From Streptomyces sp. NBC_01465 (GTDB lineage: Bacteria > Actinomycetota > Actinomycetes > Streptomycetales > Streptomycetaceae), in the NCBI RefSeq assembly GCF_036227325.1, contig NZ_CP109467.1, positions 7,440,001-7,504,000 of the forward strand: 64,000 bases of DNA. The letters are read 5' to 3'. The translations under genes and the position numbers were made by a program. The notes beneath the pieces are model-generated. The model made no database searches, was not told where the DNA came from, and was given only the letters and a program-made list of their open reading frames with translations. Positions 44,995 to 56,448 of this stretch are shown piece after piece; positions within the stretch are counted from its first letter, which is position 1, and each line of letters starts with the position of its first letter.

Positions 44995-45039
44995 CCGCCT
45001 TCACCTCGACCTTCACCTCGACACGGATAGGAATCCCTC

Positions 45040-46296
45040 ATGTCTGAAAAGCCGCTCGCCGGAATCAAGGTGATCGACTTCACCGGGGTCCAGGCCGGTC
45101 CCGCCTGCACCCAGATGCTCGCCTGGTTCGGAGCCGACGTCATCAAGGTCGAGCGCCCGCAGGGCGGCGACGTGACCCGCAATCAGCTGCGGGACATCCC
45201 CGAGCTCGACGCCCTGTACTTCACCATGCTGAACAGCAACAAGCGCTCCCTGGCCATCAACACCAAGACCCCCGAGGGCAAGGAGGTCATGGAGAAGATG
45301 ATCCGCGAGGCGGACATCCTGGTGGAGAACTTCGCGCCCGGCGCCATGGACCGGATGGGCCTCGGCTGGGACCACATCCACGAGCTCAACCCGCGCCTCA
45401 TCTTCGGCTCGGTCAAGGGGTTCAACGACTCCTCGTCCTGGTCCGACCTCAAGGTGTACGAGAACGTCGCCCAGGCCGCCGGTGGTGCCGCGTCCACCAC
45501 CGGCTTCTGGGACGGCCCGCCCACCATCAGCGGTTCGGCCCTCGGCGACAGCAACACCGGAATGCACCTGATGATCGGCCTGCTGACCGCGGTCATCCAG
45601 CGCAACGCGACGGGCGTCGGCCAGAAGGTCTCGGTTTCCATGCAGGACGCCTGCCTCAACCTGACCCGCGTCAAGCTCCGCGACCAGCAGCGCCTGGAGA
45701 AGATCGGCTACCTGGAGGAGTACCCGCAGTACCCGCACGGCGAGTTCGGCGACGCGGTCCCGCGCGGCGGCAACGCGGGCGGCGGCGGCCAGCCGGGCTG
45801 GATCCTGAAGTGCAAGGGCTGGGAGACCGACCCCAACGCGTACATCTACTTCACGGTCCAGGAGCAGAACTGGAAGCGCACCGCCGAGGCCATCGGCCAC
45901 CCCGAGTGGGTCGACGACCCCGAGTACAACACCGCCAAGGCCCGCCAGCCGCACATCATGGACATCTTCGGCGAGATCGAGAAGTGGCTCGCCGACAAGA
46001 CGAAGTACGAGGCGGTCGACATCCTGCGCAAGTGGGAGGTCCCCTGCGCGCCCGTCCTGTCCATGAAGGAGCTCGCCGAGGACCCGGACATGCGCAAGAG
46101 CGGCACGATCGTCGAGGTCGAGCAGAAGGAGCGCGGCACCTACCTGACCGTGGGCAGCCCCATCAAGTTCTCCGGATTCACCCCCGACATCACCGGCGCA
46201 CCGCTGCTCGGCGAGCACACGGACGAGGTCCTCGCCGGACTCGGTTACGACGCGGACGCCATCCGCGCCCTGCACGAGGGCAAGGTCGTCGTCTGA
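45040..46296 (+). CDS. frc: Formyl-CoA:oxalate CoA-transferase
   Basis: 418 residues, close in every block to E. coli Yfd[64 protein letters not shown] (catalytic Asp D170) and [20 protein letters not shown]. Gln49 replaces the Trp48 of the Oxalobacter enzyme, as in YfdW. It transfers CoA from formyl-CoA to oxalate, renewing oxalyl-CoA for Oxc and releasing formate. The gap to oxc holds a 12-bp tandem repeat (CTTCACCTCGAC twice, 44999-45022). ATG 45040 has ATAGGA upstream. A strong hairpin follows. Confidence 0.95.
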   Translation: MSEKPLAGIKVIDFTGVQAGPACTQMLAWFGADVIKVERPQGGDVTRNQLRDIPELDALYFTMLNSNKRSLAINTKTPEGKEVMEKMIREADILVENFAPGAMDRMGLGWDHIHELNPRLIFGSVKGFNDSSSWSDLKVYENVAQAAGGAASTTGFWDGPPTISGSALGDSNTGMHLMIGLLTAVIQRNATGVGQKVSVSMQDACLNLTRVKLRDQQRLEKIGYLEEYPQYPHGEFGDAVPRGGNAGGGGQPGWILKCKGWETDPNAYIYFTVQEQNWKRTAEAIGHPEWVDDPEYNTAKARQPHIMDIFGEIEKWLADKTKYEAVDILRKWEVPCAPVLSMKELAEDPDMRKSGTIVEVEQKERGTYLTVGSPIKFSGFTPDITGAPLLGEHTDEVLAGLGYDADAIRALHEGKVVV

Positions 46297-46316
46297 CACC
46301 GGTGCCCCGAACCGCT

Positions 46317-46352
46317 CCGGCGCCCGGCGCGCGCACTCGCGCCGGGCGCCGG
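46317..46352 (+). terminator. Hairpin after frc
   Basis: CCGGCGCCCGGCGCG (46317-46331) pairs with CGCGCCGGGCGCCGG (46338-46352), 15 bp with a 6-nt loop. It likely ends or attenuates the oxc-frc transcript before the PAS gene. Confidence 0.85.
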
Positions 46353-46373
46353 CCATCCCCACTCGGAGACCCC

Positions 46374-46817
46374 ATGGAAGAGTTGAACGCAGGCGTCGTC
46401 CTCGCGATGGCAGCCGAAGCGCCCGACGGCATCGTGATCGTCGACAGCGAAGGACTGATCCGCTACTGGAACCAGGGGGCGGAGCGGATCTTCGGGTACA
46501 CGGCGGCCGAGATCACGGGCCGAGGCCTGGACGTGATCATCCCCGAGAAGCACCGCAAGCGACACGACGACGGCTTCACCGCGGCCATGGCCTCGGGCAC
46601 CTCCCGGTACGGGGCGGACGACCTCCTCGCGGTCCCCGCACTCACCGCGGACGGCACCACCGTGTCGATCGAGTTCAGCGTGGTCCTGCTGACCGACGCC
46701 GACGGAAAGGCCTCGCACGTCGGCGCGGTCATCCGCGACGTCACGGCGCGCAGGGCGCAGGAGAAGGAGATCCGCCGCCGACTGCTGGAAACGGCACCGG
46801 CCGGCACGACGCCCTGA
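46374..46817 (+). CDS. Single PAS-domain protein
   Basis: 147 residues, essentially one PAS domain. APDGIVIVDSEGLIRYWNQG, RIFGYTAAEITGRGLDVIIP and VGAVIRDVTARRAQEKEIRR are the S-box blocks. No kinase, cyclase or HTH domain is attached. It resembles the FixL-type PAS, but the position of FixL's heme-ligand His does not carry His, so heme sensing is not supported. ATG 46374 follows CGGAG. It follows the frc hairpin by 22 bp and could be a minor downstream gene of the oxalate operon or a separate sensor adaptor. Partner unknown. Confidence 0.8.
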   Translation: MEELNAGVVLAMAAEAPDGIVIVDSEGLIRYWNQGAERIFGYTAAEITGRGLDVIIPEKHRKRHDDGFTAAMASGTSRYGADDLLAVPALTADGTTVSIEFSVVLLTDADGKASHVGAVIRDVTARRAQEKEIRRRLLETAPAGTTP

Positions 46818-46878
46818 CCGCGCCGTTGGCTGGGGCGGGGCGGCGTGGCACTCTGGTAGCCGCCTGAGGGGGTTTCGC

Positions 46879-48522
46879 ATGAGCGGAAGCATCGAGCGCA
46901 CCCAGCACAGCGGAAGGTCCGAACCGCCGGGCAGGGGCGAGCGGTTGGCGGACTGGGCGGACAGCCGTGTCGGTCTGCGGCAGATCGCCAAGGCCAATCT
47001 GCGCAAGATCTTCCCCGACCACTGGTCCTTCATGCTGGGCGAGATCTGCCTCTACAGCTTCATCGTGCTGATCCTCACCGGGATCTATCTGACCCTCTTC
47101 TTCGAGCCGAGCGGCGCGGAAGTCGTCTACCACGGTTCGTACGCGCCCCTCAACGGCGTCCGGATGACCCGGGCCTACGAGTCCACCGTCGACATCAGCA
47201 TGGACGTGCGCGGCGGGCTGCTCATCCGGCAGATCCACCACTGGGCCGCACTCGTCTTCGTCGCCGGGATGCTCCTGCACATGATGCGGGTGTTCTTCAC
47301 CGGCGCCTTCCGCAAGCCGCGCGAGGTCAACTGGCTGCTCGGCTGGACCCTGTTGATGCTCGCCCTGATCACCGGCCTCACCGGCTACTCGCTCCCCGAC
47401 GACCTGCTCTCCGGCACCGGCATCCGCTTCGCGCAGGGCGCGATCCTCTCGGTCCCGGTGGTCGGGACGTACCTCTCCTTCTTCCTCTTCGGCGGGGAGT
47501 TCCCGGGGCACGACATCATCGAGCGGCTCTACCCGGTCCATGTGCTGCTGCTGCCCGGGATCATGCTGGGCCTGGTCGTCGCCCATCTGATCCTGGTCTT
47601 CTACCACAAGCACACCCAGTTCGCCGGGCCCGGACGTACGGAGAAGAACGTGGTCGGGGCGCCCTTCATGCCCATCTACATGGCCAAGGCGGGCGGCATG
47701 TTCTTCCTCGTCTTCGGGGTGCTGTCCGTGATGGGCGCGATCGCCTCCATCAACCCGGTCTGGCTGATGGGCCCCTACCGCCCCGACTACGTCTCCACCG
47801 GAGCCCAGCCCGACTGGTACCTGGGATTCTCCGAAGGGCTGATCCGGGTGATGCCGGGATGGGAGATCAACGCCTGGGGTCACACCCTGCAGTTGGGCGT
47901 CTTCATCCCCTTCTCGCTCTTCCCGCTGATCATGATGCTGATCGCGGTCTATCCGTTCATCGAGGCGTGGGTCACCGGCGACAGGGACGAACACCACATC
48001 GCGGAGCGCCCGCGCAACGCACCGACCCGTACCGCGCTCGGAGCCGCCTGGCTCGCCCTGTACGCGGTCCTGCTGATCGGAGGCGGCAACGACCTGTGGG
48101 CCACACGCTTCCACCTCTCGATCAACTCGATCACCTGGTTCGTACGGATCGCCTTCTTCCTCGCCCCGGTCGTGGCCTTCGTCGTCACCCGCCGGTTCTG
48201 TCAAGGGCTTCAGCTCCGTGACCGCGAACTGGCCCTGCACGGACGGGAGAGCGGTACGCTCAAGCGGCTGCCGCACGGCGAGTTCGTGGAGGTCCACGAG
48301 CCGCTCACCCAGGCGCAGTTGCACAAACTGACCGCGCACGAGCAGCCCCGGCCCTTCGAGCTCGGTCCGCTGGTCGACGCCAACGGGGTCGTGCGCAAGG
48401 TCAAACGGTCCGACAGGCTCCGGGCCAGGCTCGCCCACGCCATGTACGGCCCTGGCTCCCAGGTCCCCAAGGTCACGGTCGAGGAGTACAAGGCGCTCGA
48501 CGGAGGAGACCAGCACCATTGA
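46879..48522 (+). CDS. qcrB: Orphan cytochrome bc complex cytochrome b subunit
   Basis: 547 residues. The core has eight or more membrane helices. Heme-ligand histidines are in QIHHWAALVFVAGMLLHMMR and HVLLLPGIMLGLVVAHLILVF. The Qo-site motif reads QPDWYLGFSEG, as in actinobacterial QcrB. The C-terminal extension (LKRLPHGEFVEVHEPLTQAQ) is also actinobacterial. qcrC and qcrA are absent here, so it is a paralogue outside the main qcrCAB operon. Its stop overlaps the next gene by 4 nt. It may form an alternative quinol-oxidising complex or replace the main subunit under some condition. Confidence 0.92.
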   Translation: MSGSIERTQHSGRSEPPGRGERLADWADSRVGLRQIAKANLRKIFPDHWSFMLGEICLYSFIVLILTGIYLTLFFEPSGAEVVYHGSYAPLNGVRMTRAYESTVDISMDVRGGLLIRQIHHWAALVFVAGMLLHMMRVFFTGAFRKPREVNWLLGWTLLMLALITGLTGYSLPDDLLSGTGIRFAQGAILSVPVVGTYLSFFLFGGEFPGHDIIERLYPVHVLLLPGIMLGLVVAHLILVFYHKHTQFAGPGRTEKNVVGAPFMPIYMAKAGGMFFLVFGVLSVMGAIASINPVWLMGPYRPDYVSTGAQPDWYLGFSEGLIRVMPGWEINAWGHTLQLGVFIPFSLFPLIMMLIAVYPFIEAWVTGDRDEHHIAERPRNAPTRTALGAAWLALYAVLLIGGGNDLWATRFHLSINSITWFVRIAFFLAPVVAFVVTRRFCQGLQLRDRELALHGRESGTLKRLPHGEFVEVHEPLTQAQLHKLTAHEQPRPFELGPLVDANGVVRKVKRSDRLRARLAHAMYGPGSQVPKVTVEEYKALDGGDQHH

Positions 48523-49709
48523 CGCACAGCGGACGGGGGATCGTCTGGCGCGCAGGCGAACAGCCGCTCGAGGCCTGGCTGGAGTGGGTGCGCGAGTGTC
48601 TGATCGGCGACTCGCGGTTCACCGTCATCGGTGAGGTCCGCCAGGAGGACCAGCCCTACGGAAGGACACTGCACTCGGGGATCGACGCGGCCGCACTCGC
48701 CGAGGTGTTCGCGGAAGCGGGGATCGAGGCCCTGTACGTCTCCACGACGCGAGGCCTCGAACTGTCCTCGCCCACCGTCGACATCATTCCGGTGCCTGAC
48801 GACCCCCAGCTGGGACCGCCGCTGCTCTGGGCCCGGGCCACCCCCTCGGGCCGCGTACGGCTGGCGGCTCCGGTCCTCAGCCCCGCCGACCTCGACCGCT
48901 GGCTGCGGCAGCTCTCCCCGCTGCTTCCCGAACCGGTCCCGGTACGCGAGGGATCCGCCGAGCCGTTCGCCCGGCCCCTGGCCACCGGACTCCTCTGCCG
49001 CCCCGACCGCCTCATGGTCTGCGTGGACACCCTGGACACCAGGGTGCGCCCCGGCAACCCGAGCTCGGTGGTGGAACTGACCACGACCGCCGACCGCCTC
49101 GGCCAGGACGCGGCGCTGCTCCGCCACCCCTGCGTACTCAAAGAGCAGCCGGTGCCCGCCGTGAGCGAACTCGCCGCCGTACTCGCCGGGTTGGAGTCCA
49201 TCTGGAGCGCGGTGCCGTCGCAGGCGGACTCGCCGTTCACCCGGCTCGGGTGGTGGGCCGGTGCGAAACCGCTGGCTCCGGGGAGCCGTATCGAAGTGGT
49301 ACGGATCGAGCACGGCAGCGCCCGGCTGAGGATCTCGCGCAAGGGCAGGTTCGGAATCGACGCCACCGGGCCGGTCGGTGAACTGGCCCACTGGGCACGG
49401 CCGTTGCTCGACCCGGCCGTGCACGACGACGCGTACGCGGGTCTGCGGCGCGGTCTCGCCACCTGGCTGGAGCAGCTGCAGAAGGCCGTGTTCGGTGCGG
49501 CCCCCGTACGGTGGCGCGTCTTCGGTCCGCCGCCCGGCCGGCTGCAGCCAGGACCGCTCGACGCCTCCGCCCTGGCCCAGTGGCTGCATACGCACTTCCC
49601 GCGCGAACGGGTCTACGTGGACAGCCTGTCGGGAGACACGATCGAACTGGGCGGGCTGCGCGCCGACAGCACCAGGGTGCAGATCAGGGCATCTCGGCGC
49701 GCGGTGTAG
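48519..49709 (+). CDS. Hypothetical protein coupled to qcrB
   Basis: 396 residues, not recognised. It starts at a TTG inside the qcrB stop (TTGA). It is soluble, with no membrane segment or signal. Blocks include EQPLEAWLEWVRECLIGD, FGPPPGRLQPGPLDASALAQ and RVYVDSLSGDTIELGGLRAD. Tight coupling to a respiratory cytochrome b suggests an assembly or regulatory role, but this is only inference. Codon use matches neighbours. It converges with the TetR gene. Confidence 0.7.
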   Translation: MTHSGRGIVWRAGEQPLEAWLEWVRECLIGDSRFTVIGEVRQEDQPYGRTLHSGIDAAALAEVFAEAGIEALYVSTTRGLELSSPTVDIIPVPDDPQLGPPLLWARATPSGRVRLAAPVLSPADLDRWLRQLSPLLPEPVPVREGSAEPFARPLATGLLCRPDRLMVCVDTLDTRVRPGNPSSVVELTTTADRLGQDAALLRHPCVLKEQPVPAVSELAAVLAGLESIWSAVPSQADSPFTRLGWWAGAKPLAPGSRIEVVRIEHGSARLRISRKGRFGIDATGPVGELAHWARPLLDPAVHDDAYAGLRRGLATWLEQLQKAVFGAAPVRWRVFGPPPGRLQPGPLDASALAQWLHTHFPRERVYVDSLSGDTIELGGLRADSTRVQIRASRRAV

Positions 49710-49715
49710 CCGTAC

Positions 49716-50354
49716 TCAGGCAGCCGGCCACTTCATGCCGCCCGTCAGCTCGCGCAGACAGCGCAGGGCGAGGGCGGCGGGGGAGCGCTTCGTGCCGGTC
49801 GCGGGGGCGTCGGTCGCCGCCCACGTCTCCATGGCGATGCGGATCGCGTTGGTGGCGGCGGCCGCGGCCAGGCGTACTTCGAGAGGGTCGGCGTCCTTGC
49901 CCGCGAGCCGGGCGAGGACCGGTACGAGGCGCTCCTCCGACTCCTGGTTCACCCGGTACCAGACCGCCCTCAGCGCGGCGTCGTCCTCGGCCGCGCGCAG
50001 CAGCCCGCGTGTGGTCTCGAACTGCTCGTCGCCGTACTCGCCCGTCACCGAGAGCGTGGCCGTGACGGCCTGTTCGAGGGTGGTCCGCAGATCGGCGCCC
50101 GGCTGTGCGTCCTCCAGGAGGGCCCGCCAGGCGTCGCCGCCGGCCGCGAGGAGCGGGCCGATCGCGTCCTGCTTGTTGCGGAAGTACCGGTAGAAGGTGC
50201 GCAGCGCCACCCCGGCCCGGACGGCGATCTCCTCGGCGGTGGTGGCCTCGGGGCCCTGCTCGGCGAAGAGCGCCGCGGCGGCGCGGGCGATGTCCAGCTG
50301 GGTGGCGGCCTTGCGTCGCTCGGTCAGGCTCGGCTGGGGCTGTTGGGGACTCAC
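49716..50354 (-). CDS. TetR/AcrR-family transcriptional repressor
   Basis: 212 residues. The N-terminal helix-turn-helix (about 15-65; QLDIARAAAALFAEQGPEAT, TAEEIAVRAGVALRTFYRYF) is TetR. The C-terminal ligand domain is less conserved. GTG 50354 starts the gene, divergent from the SDR gene across 141 bp that carry two overlapping palindromes. It should repress the two dehydrogenases and itself, released by a lipophilic ligand. Confidence 0.87.
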   Translation of the reverse strand: MSPQQPQPSLTERRKAATQLDIARAAAALFAEQGPEATTAEEIAVRAGVALRTFYRYFRNKQDAIGPLLAAGGDAWRALLEDAQPGADLRTTLEQAVTATLSVTGEYGDEQFETTRGLLRAAEDDAALRAVWYRVNQESEERLVPVLARLAGKDADPLEVRLAAAAATNAIRIAMETWAATDAPATGTKRSPAALALRCLRELTGGMKWPAA

Positions 50355-50388
50355 CTGTGAAGCGTATGCGCAGGAATGTGAGGATGCA

Positions 50389-52706
<2,318 letters not shown>

Positions 52707-52723
52707 GCGGCACATCATCGCCT

Positions 52724-52770
52724 GCGGGCCGCGGTGCCGTTCGTCTCTTCGGAAAGGCACCGCGGCCCGC
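52724..52770 (-). terminator. Terminator of the VWA operon
   Basis: GCGGGCCGCGGTGCC (52724-52738) pairs with GGCACCGCGGCCCGC (52756-52770), a perfect 15-bp stem with a 17-nt loop, just past the end of the minus-strand secreted-protein pair. Confidence 0.85.
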
Positions 52771-52777
52771 ACAACGG

Positions 52778-53545
52778 TCAGTTGCGCACGGGCCGCCCGT
52801 TGCCGCGGGTCAGCGCATAGCCGCCGATTCCCGCCAGCGCGGCGAGGATGCCGCCGACCGCCGTCCACAGCCAGCGGTCCGTCCACCAACCCGACGTCCA
52901 GCTGTCGTCGTCGGTCTCCGCGGCGGCCGTGGTCCCCGGGACGAGGGGTGTCGCCAGACTGCCGTCCACCGCGTGGGCGCCGCCCGCGTCGATGGACGTG
53001 GCCTCGACCTCCGTGTGCACCGGCAGGCCCTGGTCCTGTTCGGGCATGGAGACGGCGGTCAGGCGGATGTAGTAGCTCCCCGGCAGCGGGTCGTTCGCCC
53101 AGGGTTCGGCCAGCGCTCGGACGGGCCGCAGTACGCACTTCAGCTCGACGGCGGCCGCCTCGGCCGCCGCTGTCCTGGTCTGGCTGCCGTACATGCACGC
53201 CTGGCGCCGGCGCAGCCCGTCGTAGACGTCGATCTGCCAGGTCGAGGCGCCGTGCCGGGCCGCCGACTCGGGGAGCTTCACCGTGGCCTTCACCGTGGGC
53301 CGTTGCCCCGCGTCCGCCGGGAACACCCAGTAGAGGTAGTCGCCGGTCGACGCGTCGGCGGTGCCCGACTGGTCCTGCTTCAGGGCGGTCGCCGTACGGA
53401 AGGACGTGCCGGCCTGCGTCGGCGACGAGGTGTCACCGCTCGCCGACGGGCTCGGCGAGGGGGTGTCGGCCGCAGCCGGGCCCGCCGCTGTGAAGAGGGC
53501 CAGTGCGGCCAGTGCGGCGCCGGTCAGAATTCGGGTCGTACGCAT
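52778..53545 (-). CDS. Secreted, membrane-anchored protein of the VWA pair
   Basis: 255 residues. A signal peptide (about 1-26, TRILTGAALAALALFTAAG) is followed by a Ser/Pro stretch, a beta-rich body (QRPTVKATVKLPESAARHG) with two or more Cys, an acidic linker and a C-terminal helix (LWTAVGGILAALAGIGGYAL) with positive tail. So it is anchored with the body outside the cell. Its ATG shares one base with the TGA of the VWA gene (TGATG), so the two are coupled. Function unknown; they probably form one surface complex. Confidence 0.75.
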   Translation of the reverse strand: MRTTRILTGAALAALALFTAAGPAAADTPSPSPSASGDTSSPTQAGTSFRTATALKQDQSGTADASTGDYLYWVFPADAGQRPTVKATVKLPESAARHGASTWQIDVYDGLRRRQACMYGSQTRTAAAEAAAVELKCVLRPVRALAEPWANDPLPGSYYIRLTAVSMPEQDQGLPVHTEVEATSIDAGGAHAVDGSLATPLVPGTTAAAETDDDSWTSGWWTDRWLWTAVGGILAALAGIGGYALTRGNGRPVRN

Positions 53546-54813
53546 CAGTTGGTCCTCCATACGGCCACGCGCCAGCGCGAGATCCAGCCCCACAGCACAC
53601 CCGCGACGAAGCCCGTGAGCACCAGGGCGCCCAGCAGCCACCAGCCGCGGCCGAGGCCGAAGGCGGCGACGTCGGAGGCCGCGTCGGGGGCCTTCACCAC
53701 GTCGACGGTCAGCTCGACCGGCAGTCCGGGCGCGGTCTTGACCGAGGCGGGGGCCGAGTAGGAGTTGCTCACCTGCAGGCAGACCGTCTCGGGCGTCGGC
53801 TCGCTGTCGTCGTCGTCCTGCGGTGCCTTGGGGTAGCGCAGGCCGGAGGAGATCACATCGGTCCTGCCGGTGCCCGACTGTTCGCCGCGTACGATCTCGC
53901 GGCCGCTGAGCGTCACCGCCCGCAGCAGCACGCCGTAGTCGGGGTTGACCTCACGGTCGGCCGCGACGCTCACCGAGGCACGCAGCTCCTGTCCTGGAAG
54001 GACGTCCACCCGGTACCAGCGGTGCTCGGAGAACTTCTCGCGGTCGGTGTACAGACCGGCCTTCAGCTGCGGCGCGTCCGTGCACTGCGCCGCGCCCTCG
54101 GTCGCCACGGGGACGACCACCGGATCGGCGGCGCGGTCCACCAACTGCGTGACCCTGCCGGTGAGTTCGTCGGTGTGCTGCACCGAGGAGTACGTGCCGC
54201 CGGTCGCCTCCGCGATGCACGTCAGCTGCTTGCGGATCTTGGCGTCGGGGACCAGGCCGAGCGTGTCGACGACCAGATGGGTGCCCTGCGCGGCGATGGA
54301 ACGCGCCACCTCGCACGGGTCGAGCGGGGCGCAGGTGTCCTCGCCGTCGGTGATGAGCACGATCCTGCGGGTGGCGTCACCGCCCTTGAGGTCGTCCGCC
54401 GCCTTGAGCAGCGCGGGCCCGATCGGCGTCCAGCCCGTGGGGGCCAGGGTGGCCACGGCGGTCTTCGCCTCGGTCCGGTCGAGCGGGCCGACCGGGTAGA
54501 GCTGCGCGGTGTCCTTGCAGCCGGTCTTGCGGTCGTTTCCCGGGTAGTTGGCGCCCAGGGTGCGGATCCCGAGCTGGACGTCGGAGGGGACCGCGTCGAG
54601 TACCTCGTTGAAGGCCTGCTTGGCGGCGGTCATCCGCGACTGGCCGTCGATGTCGCGCGTCCGCATCGAACCGCTGACGTCGAGCACGAGATCGACCTTG
54701 GGGGACGGCTTGGCGTCCGGCTCGTCGGCTGCGGCCCCGATGGGGGAGAAGCCGACGGTCAGGGCGGCGAGCAGCGCGCACACCCCGGCGGCCAGCCGTT
54801 TGCTTATGATCAT
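53545..54813 (-). CDS. Secreted von Willebrand factor A-domain protein
   Basis: 422 residues. A signal peptide (about 1-30, LAAGVCALLAALTVGFSPIG) precedes a VWA domain (about 38-225) with the metal-site DVSGSM, TGWTPIGPALLKAADDL and RIVLITDGEDTCAPLD. A beta-rich region follows, then a C-terminal membrane helix (WWLLGALVLTGFVAGVLWGW) and a short basic tail. It is a surface adhesion or scaffold type protein that binds Mg2+ in the MIDAS site. It is first gene of a two-gene unit with the 255-aa partner. Confidence 0.85.
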   Translation of the reverse strand: MIISKRLAAGVCALLAALTVGFSPIGAAADEPDAKPSPKVDLVLDVSGSMRTRDIDGQSRMTAAKQAFNEVLDAVPSDVQLGIRTLGANYPGNDRKTGCKDTAQLYPVGPLDRTEAKTAVATLAPTGWTPIGPALLKAADDLKGGDATRRIVLITDGEDTCAPLDPCEVARSIAAQGTHLVVDTLGLVPDAKIRKQLTCIAEATGGTYSSVQHTDELTGRVTQLVDRAADPVVVPVATEGAAQCTDAPQLKAGLYTDREKFSEHRWYRVDVLPGQELRASVSVAADREVNPDYGVLLRAVTLSGREIVRGEQSGTGRTDVISSGLRYPKAPQDDDDSEPTPETVCLQVSNSYSAPASVKTAPGLPVELTVDVVKAPDAASDVAAFGLGRGWWLLGALVLTGFVAGVLWGWISRWRVAVWRTN

Positions 54814-55035
54814 CGCCGGATCCTACGGAAGATCGTTTCCCGGCCCAAATCCTGAGTCCTGGAAAGCAGTTCGGCGTGGATCCGCCGGGGCGGTGTGTGC
54901 CGTCAGACCCCTCCTGGCACCTGGTCCGCGCCCGTCAGGACGAAAAGGATCTATGCCATGTCGCAGCTCTCCTGCAGGGAAGATCTCGCATGCTCCGACT
55001 TCCTCGATGGCAGGCCGATCGGCGATAGTCGGCCA

Positions 55036-55830
55036 ATGACGAAAACCGGGCCGGACATCCGCGACGCGATACGTGACACCGCCGCAGAGATCGCCGCGCT
55101 GCTGCGGGCCGCCCCCGGCACCGGCGGTGCCGTCCCGGGGTCGGAGTGGACCGTGGGGGAGGCGGCGGCGCACCTGGCGCTGGCCAACCGGCTGATGGCG
55201 GAGCTGGCGGCGGGCCACGAGCGGAGTTACGGGGACGGCACGCCGGGGAGCCTGGCGGAGGCCAATGAGCGCTCGCTCGCCGTCTTCGACGAGCGGGGCG
55301 CGGAGCCGCTGGCCGCGATGATCGAGACGCAGGCGGAGGCGTTCCTCGGCGCGGTGGAGGGGAACCCGGTGCAGGGGACGATCGTCACCCCGCTGGGCCC
55401 GATGAGCCTGGACGTACTCGCCTCGTACCTGCTCGCCCACATGCTGGGCCACGGCTGGGACCTCGCCCGGGCGCTGGGGCGCCCGCACATGCTCGACCGG
55501 CGCAGGGTGGAGCTGACGCTGCCCTTCATGCTCACGGCCATGCCGAGGGTGGTCGACCGGGCGGCGAGCGCCGGGCTGAGCGCCGCCTTCGAGGTCCGGC
55601 TGTGGGGCGGCAGCCGGTTCGGTGCGGTCTTCGCGGACGGGGGCGTGTCGGTGACCGAGGAGCCGCCGGCCCGGCCGGACTGCACCATCCTCACCGAGCC
55701 GGTCGACTTCCTGCTCATGGCGCTCGGCCGGCGCGGGCCGTGGGGCGCGATGGCCCGCGGCCACGTCTTCACCTGGGGCCGCAAGCCCTGGCTCGCACCG
55801 CGCTTCCCCGCGCTGTTCGTCGCGCCCTGA
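55036..55830 (+). CDS. Maleylpyruvate isomerase N-terminal / DinB-like mycothiol-dependent protein
   Basis: 264 residues. The helical N-terminal part (about 5-140) has the DinB/MDMPI fold (SEWTVGEAAAHLALANRLMA; LLAHMLGHGWDLARAL, His residues as metal ligands). The C-terminal part is SCP2-like (FEVRLWGGSRFGAVFADGGV). Such proteins are mycothiol-dependent transferases or isomerases. ATG 55036 is chosen because GATAGT lies 6 nt upstream, fitting a leaderless mRNA; an in-frame ATG at 54958 would add 26 residues. It converges with the GtrA gene. Confidence 0.78.
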   Translation: MTKTGPDIRDAIRDTAAEIAALLRAAPGTGGAVPGSEWTVGEAAAHLALANRLMAELAAGHERSYGDGTPGSLAEANERSLAVFDERGAEPLAAMIETQAEAFLGAVEGNPVQGTIVTPLGPMSLDVLASYLLAHMLGHGWDLARALGRPHMLDRRRVELTLPFMLTAMPRVVDRAASAGLSAAFEVRLWGGSRFGAVFADGGVSVTEEPPARPDCTILTEPVDFLLMALGRRGPWGAMARGHVFTWGRKPWLAPRFPALFVAP

Positions 55831-55844
55831 GGCGGCCGGGCGGC

Positions 55845-56294
55845 TCAGGCCGCCATCGCCACCGAGGCCCGGCCGAGCGGGACCTCGACGGCCGTCGTAC
55901 GGCGGGCGAAGACCACGGCCCGCAGCACCACGAACCGACCGATGCCCGTCAGCGCCGACGCCGAGAGGTAGACGACCTGTTCGGTCATGGGGGAGGGGGC
56001 CGGGTGGACGGCGTACAGCGCGAGCAGGGCGCCCGTCGTGAACGCGTAGCTCACCGCGACCGTCATCCCCGACTGGAGGTGGACGCCCCAGCCGCGGCGC
56101 TCGCTGCGGAAGGAGATCCGGCCGTGCAGCTCCGTCGCGATCACGGTGGAGACGACGGTGACCAGCGCGTTGGCGAGCACCATCGGCATCCGGCCGTGCA
56201 GGGCGATCAGTACGCCGCTGGAGGCCAGGCCCACACCGCCGCCGCAGACGACGAAGCGCAGGAAGGCCGCGACGAGCGGGCGATGGGTGGTCAC
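55845..56294 (-). CDS. GtrA-family membrane protein
   Basis: 149 residues with four membrane segments (AFLRFVVCGGGVGLASSGVL; MVLANALVTVVSTVIATELH; SGMTVAVSYAFTTGALLALY; VVYLSASALTGIGRFVVLR). LRF near the start and HGRISFRS between helices 2 and 3 are typical of GtrA. These proteins are thought to help move lipid-linked sugars across the membrane. GTG 56294 follows CCGGAGG. No glycosyltransferase is adjacent. Confidence 0.78.
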   Translation of the reverse strand: MTTHRPLVAAFLRFVVCGGGVGLASSGVLIALHGRMPMVLANALVTVVSTVIATELHGRISFRSERRGWGVHLQSGMTVAVSYAFTTGALLALYAVHPAPSPMTEQVVYLSASALTGIGRFVVLRAVVFARRTTAVEVPLGRASVAMAA

Positions 56295-56448
56295 GGGGAG
56301 CCTCCGGAAGGGGAGTTGAGCGGGCGTTGCGGGGACAGTTACGAACCTAGGCAGCGCCCGGTCCGCGCACGACCGGGGTGGCCCCGTAGTTGAGTGGGGG
56401 TTGTCCCCCACCTGTCCCTGATGACGTTCCGGGGAGATAGTTCGTGAC

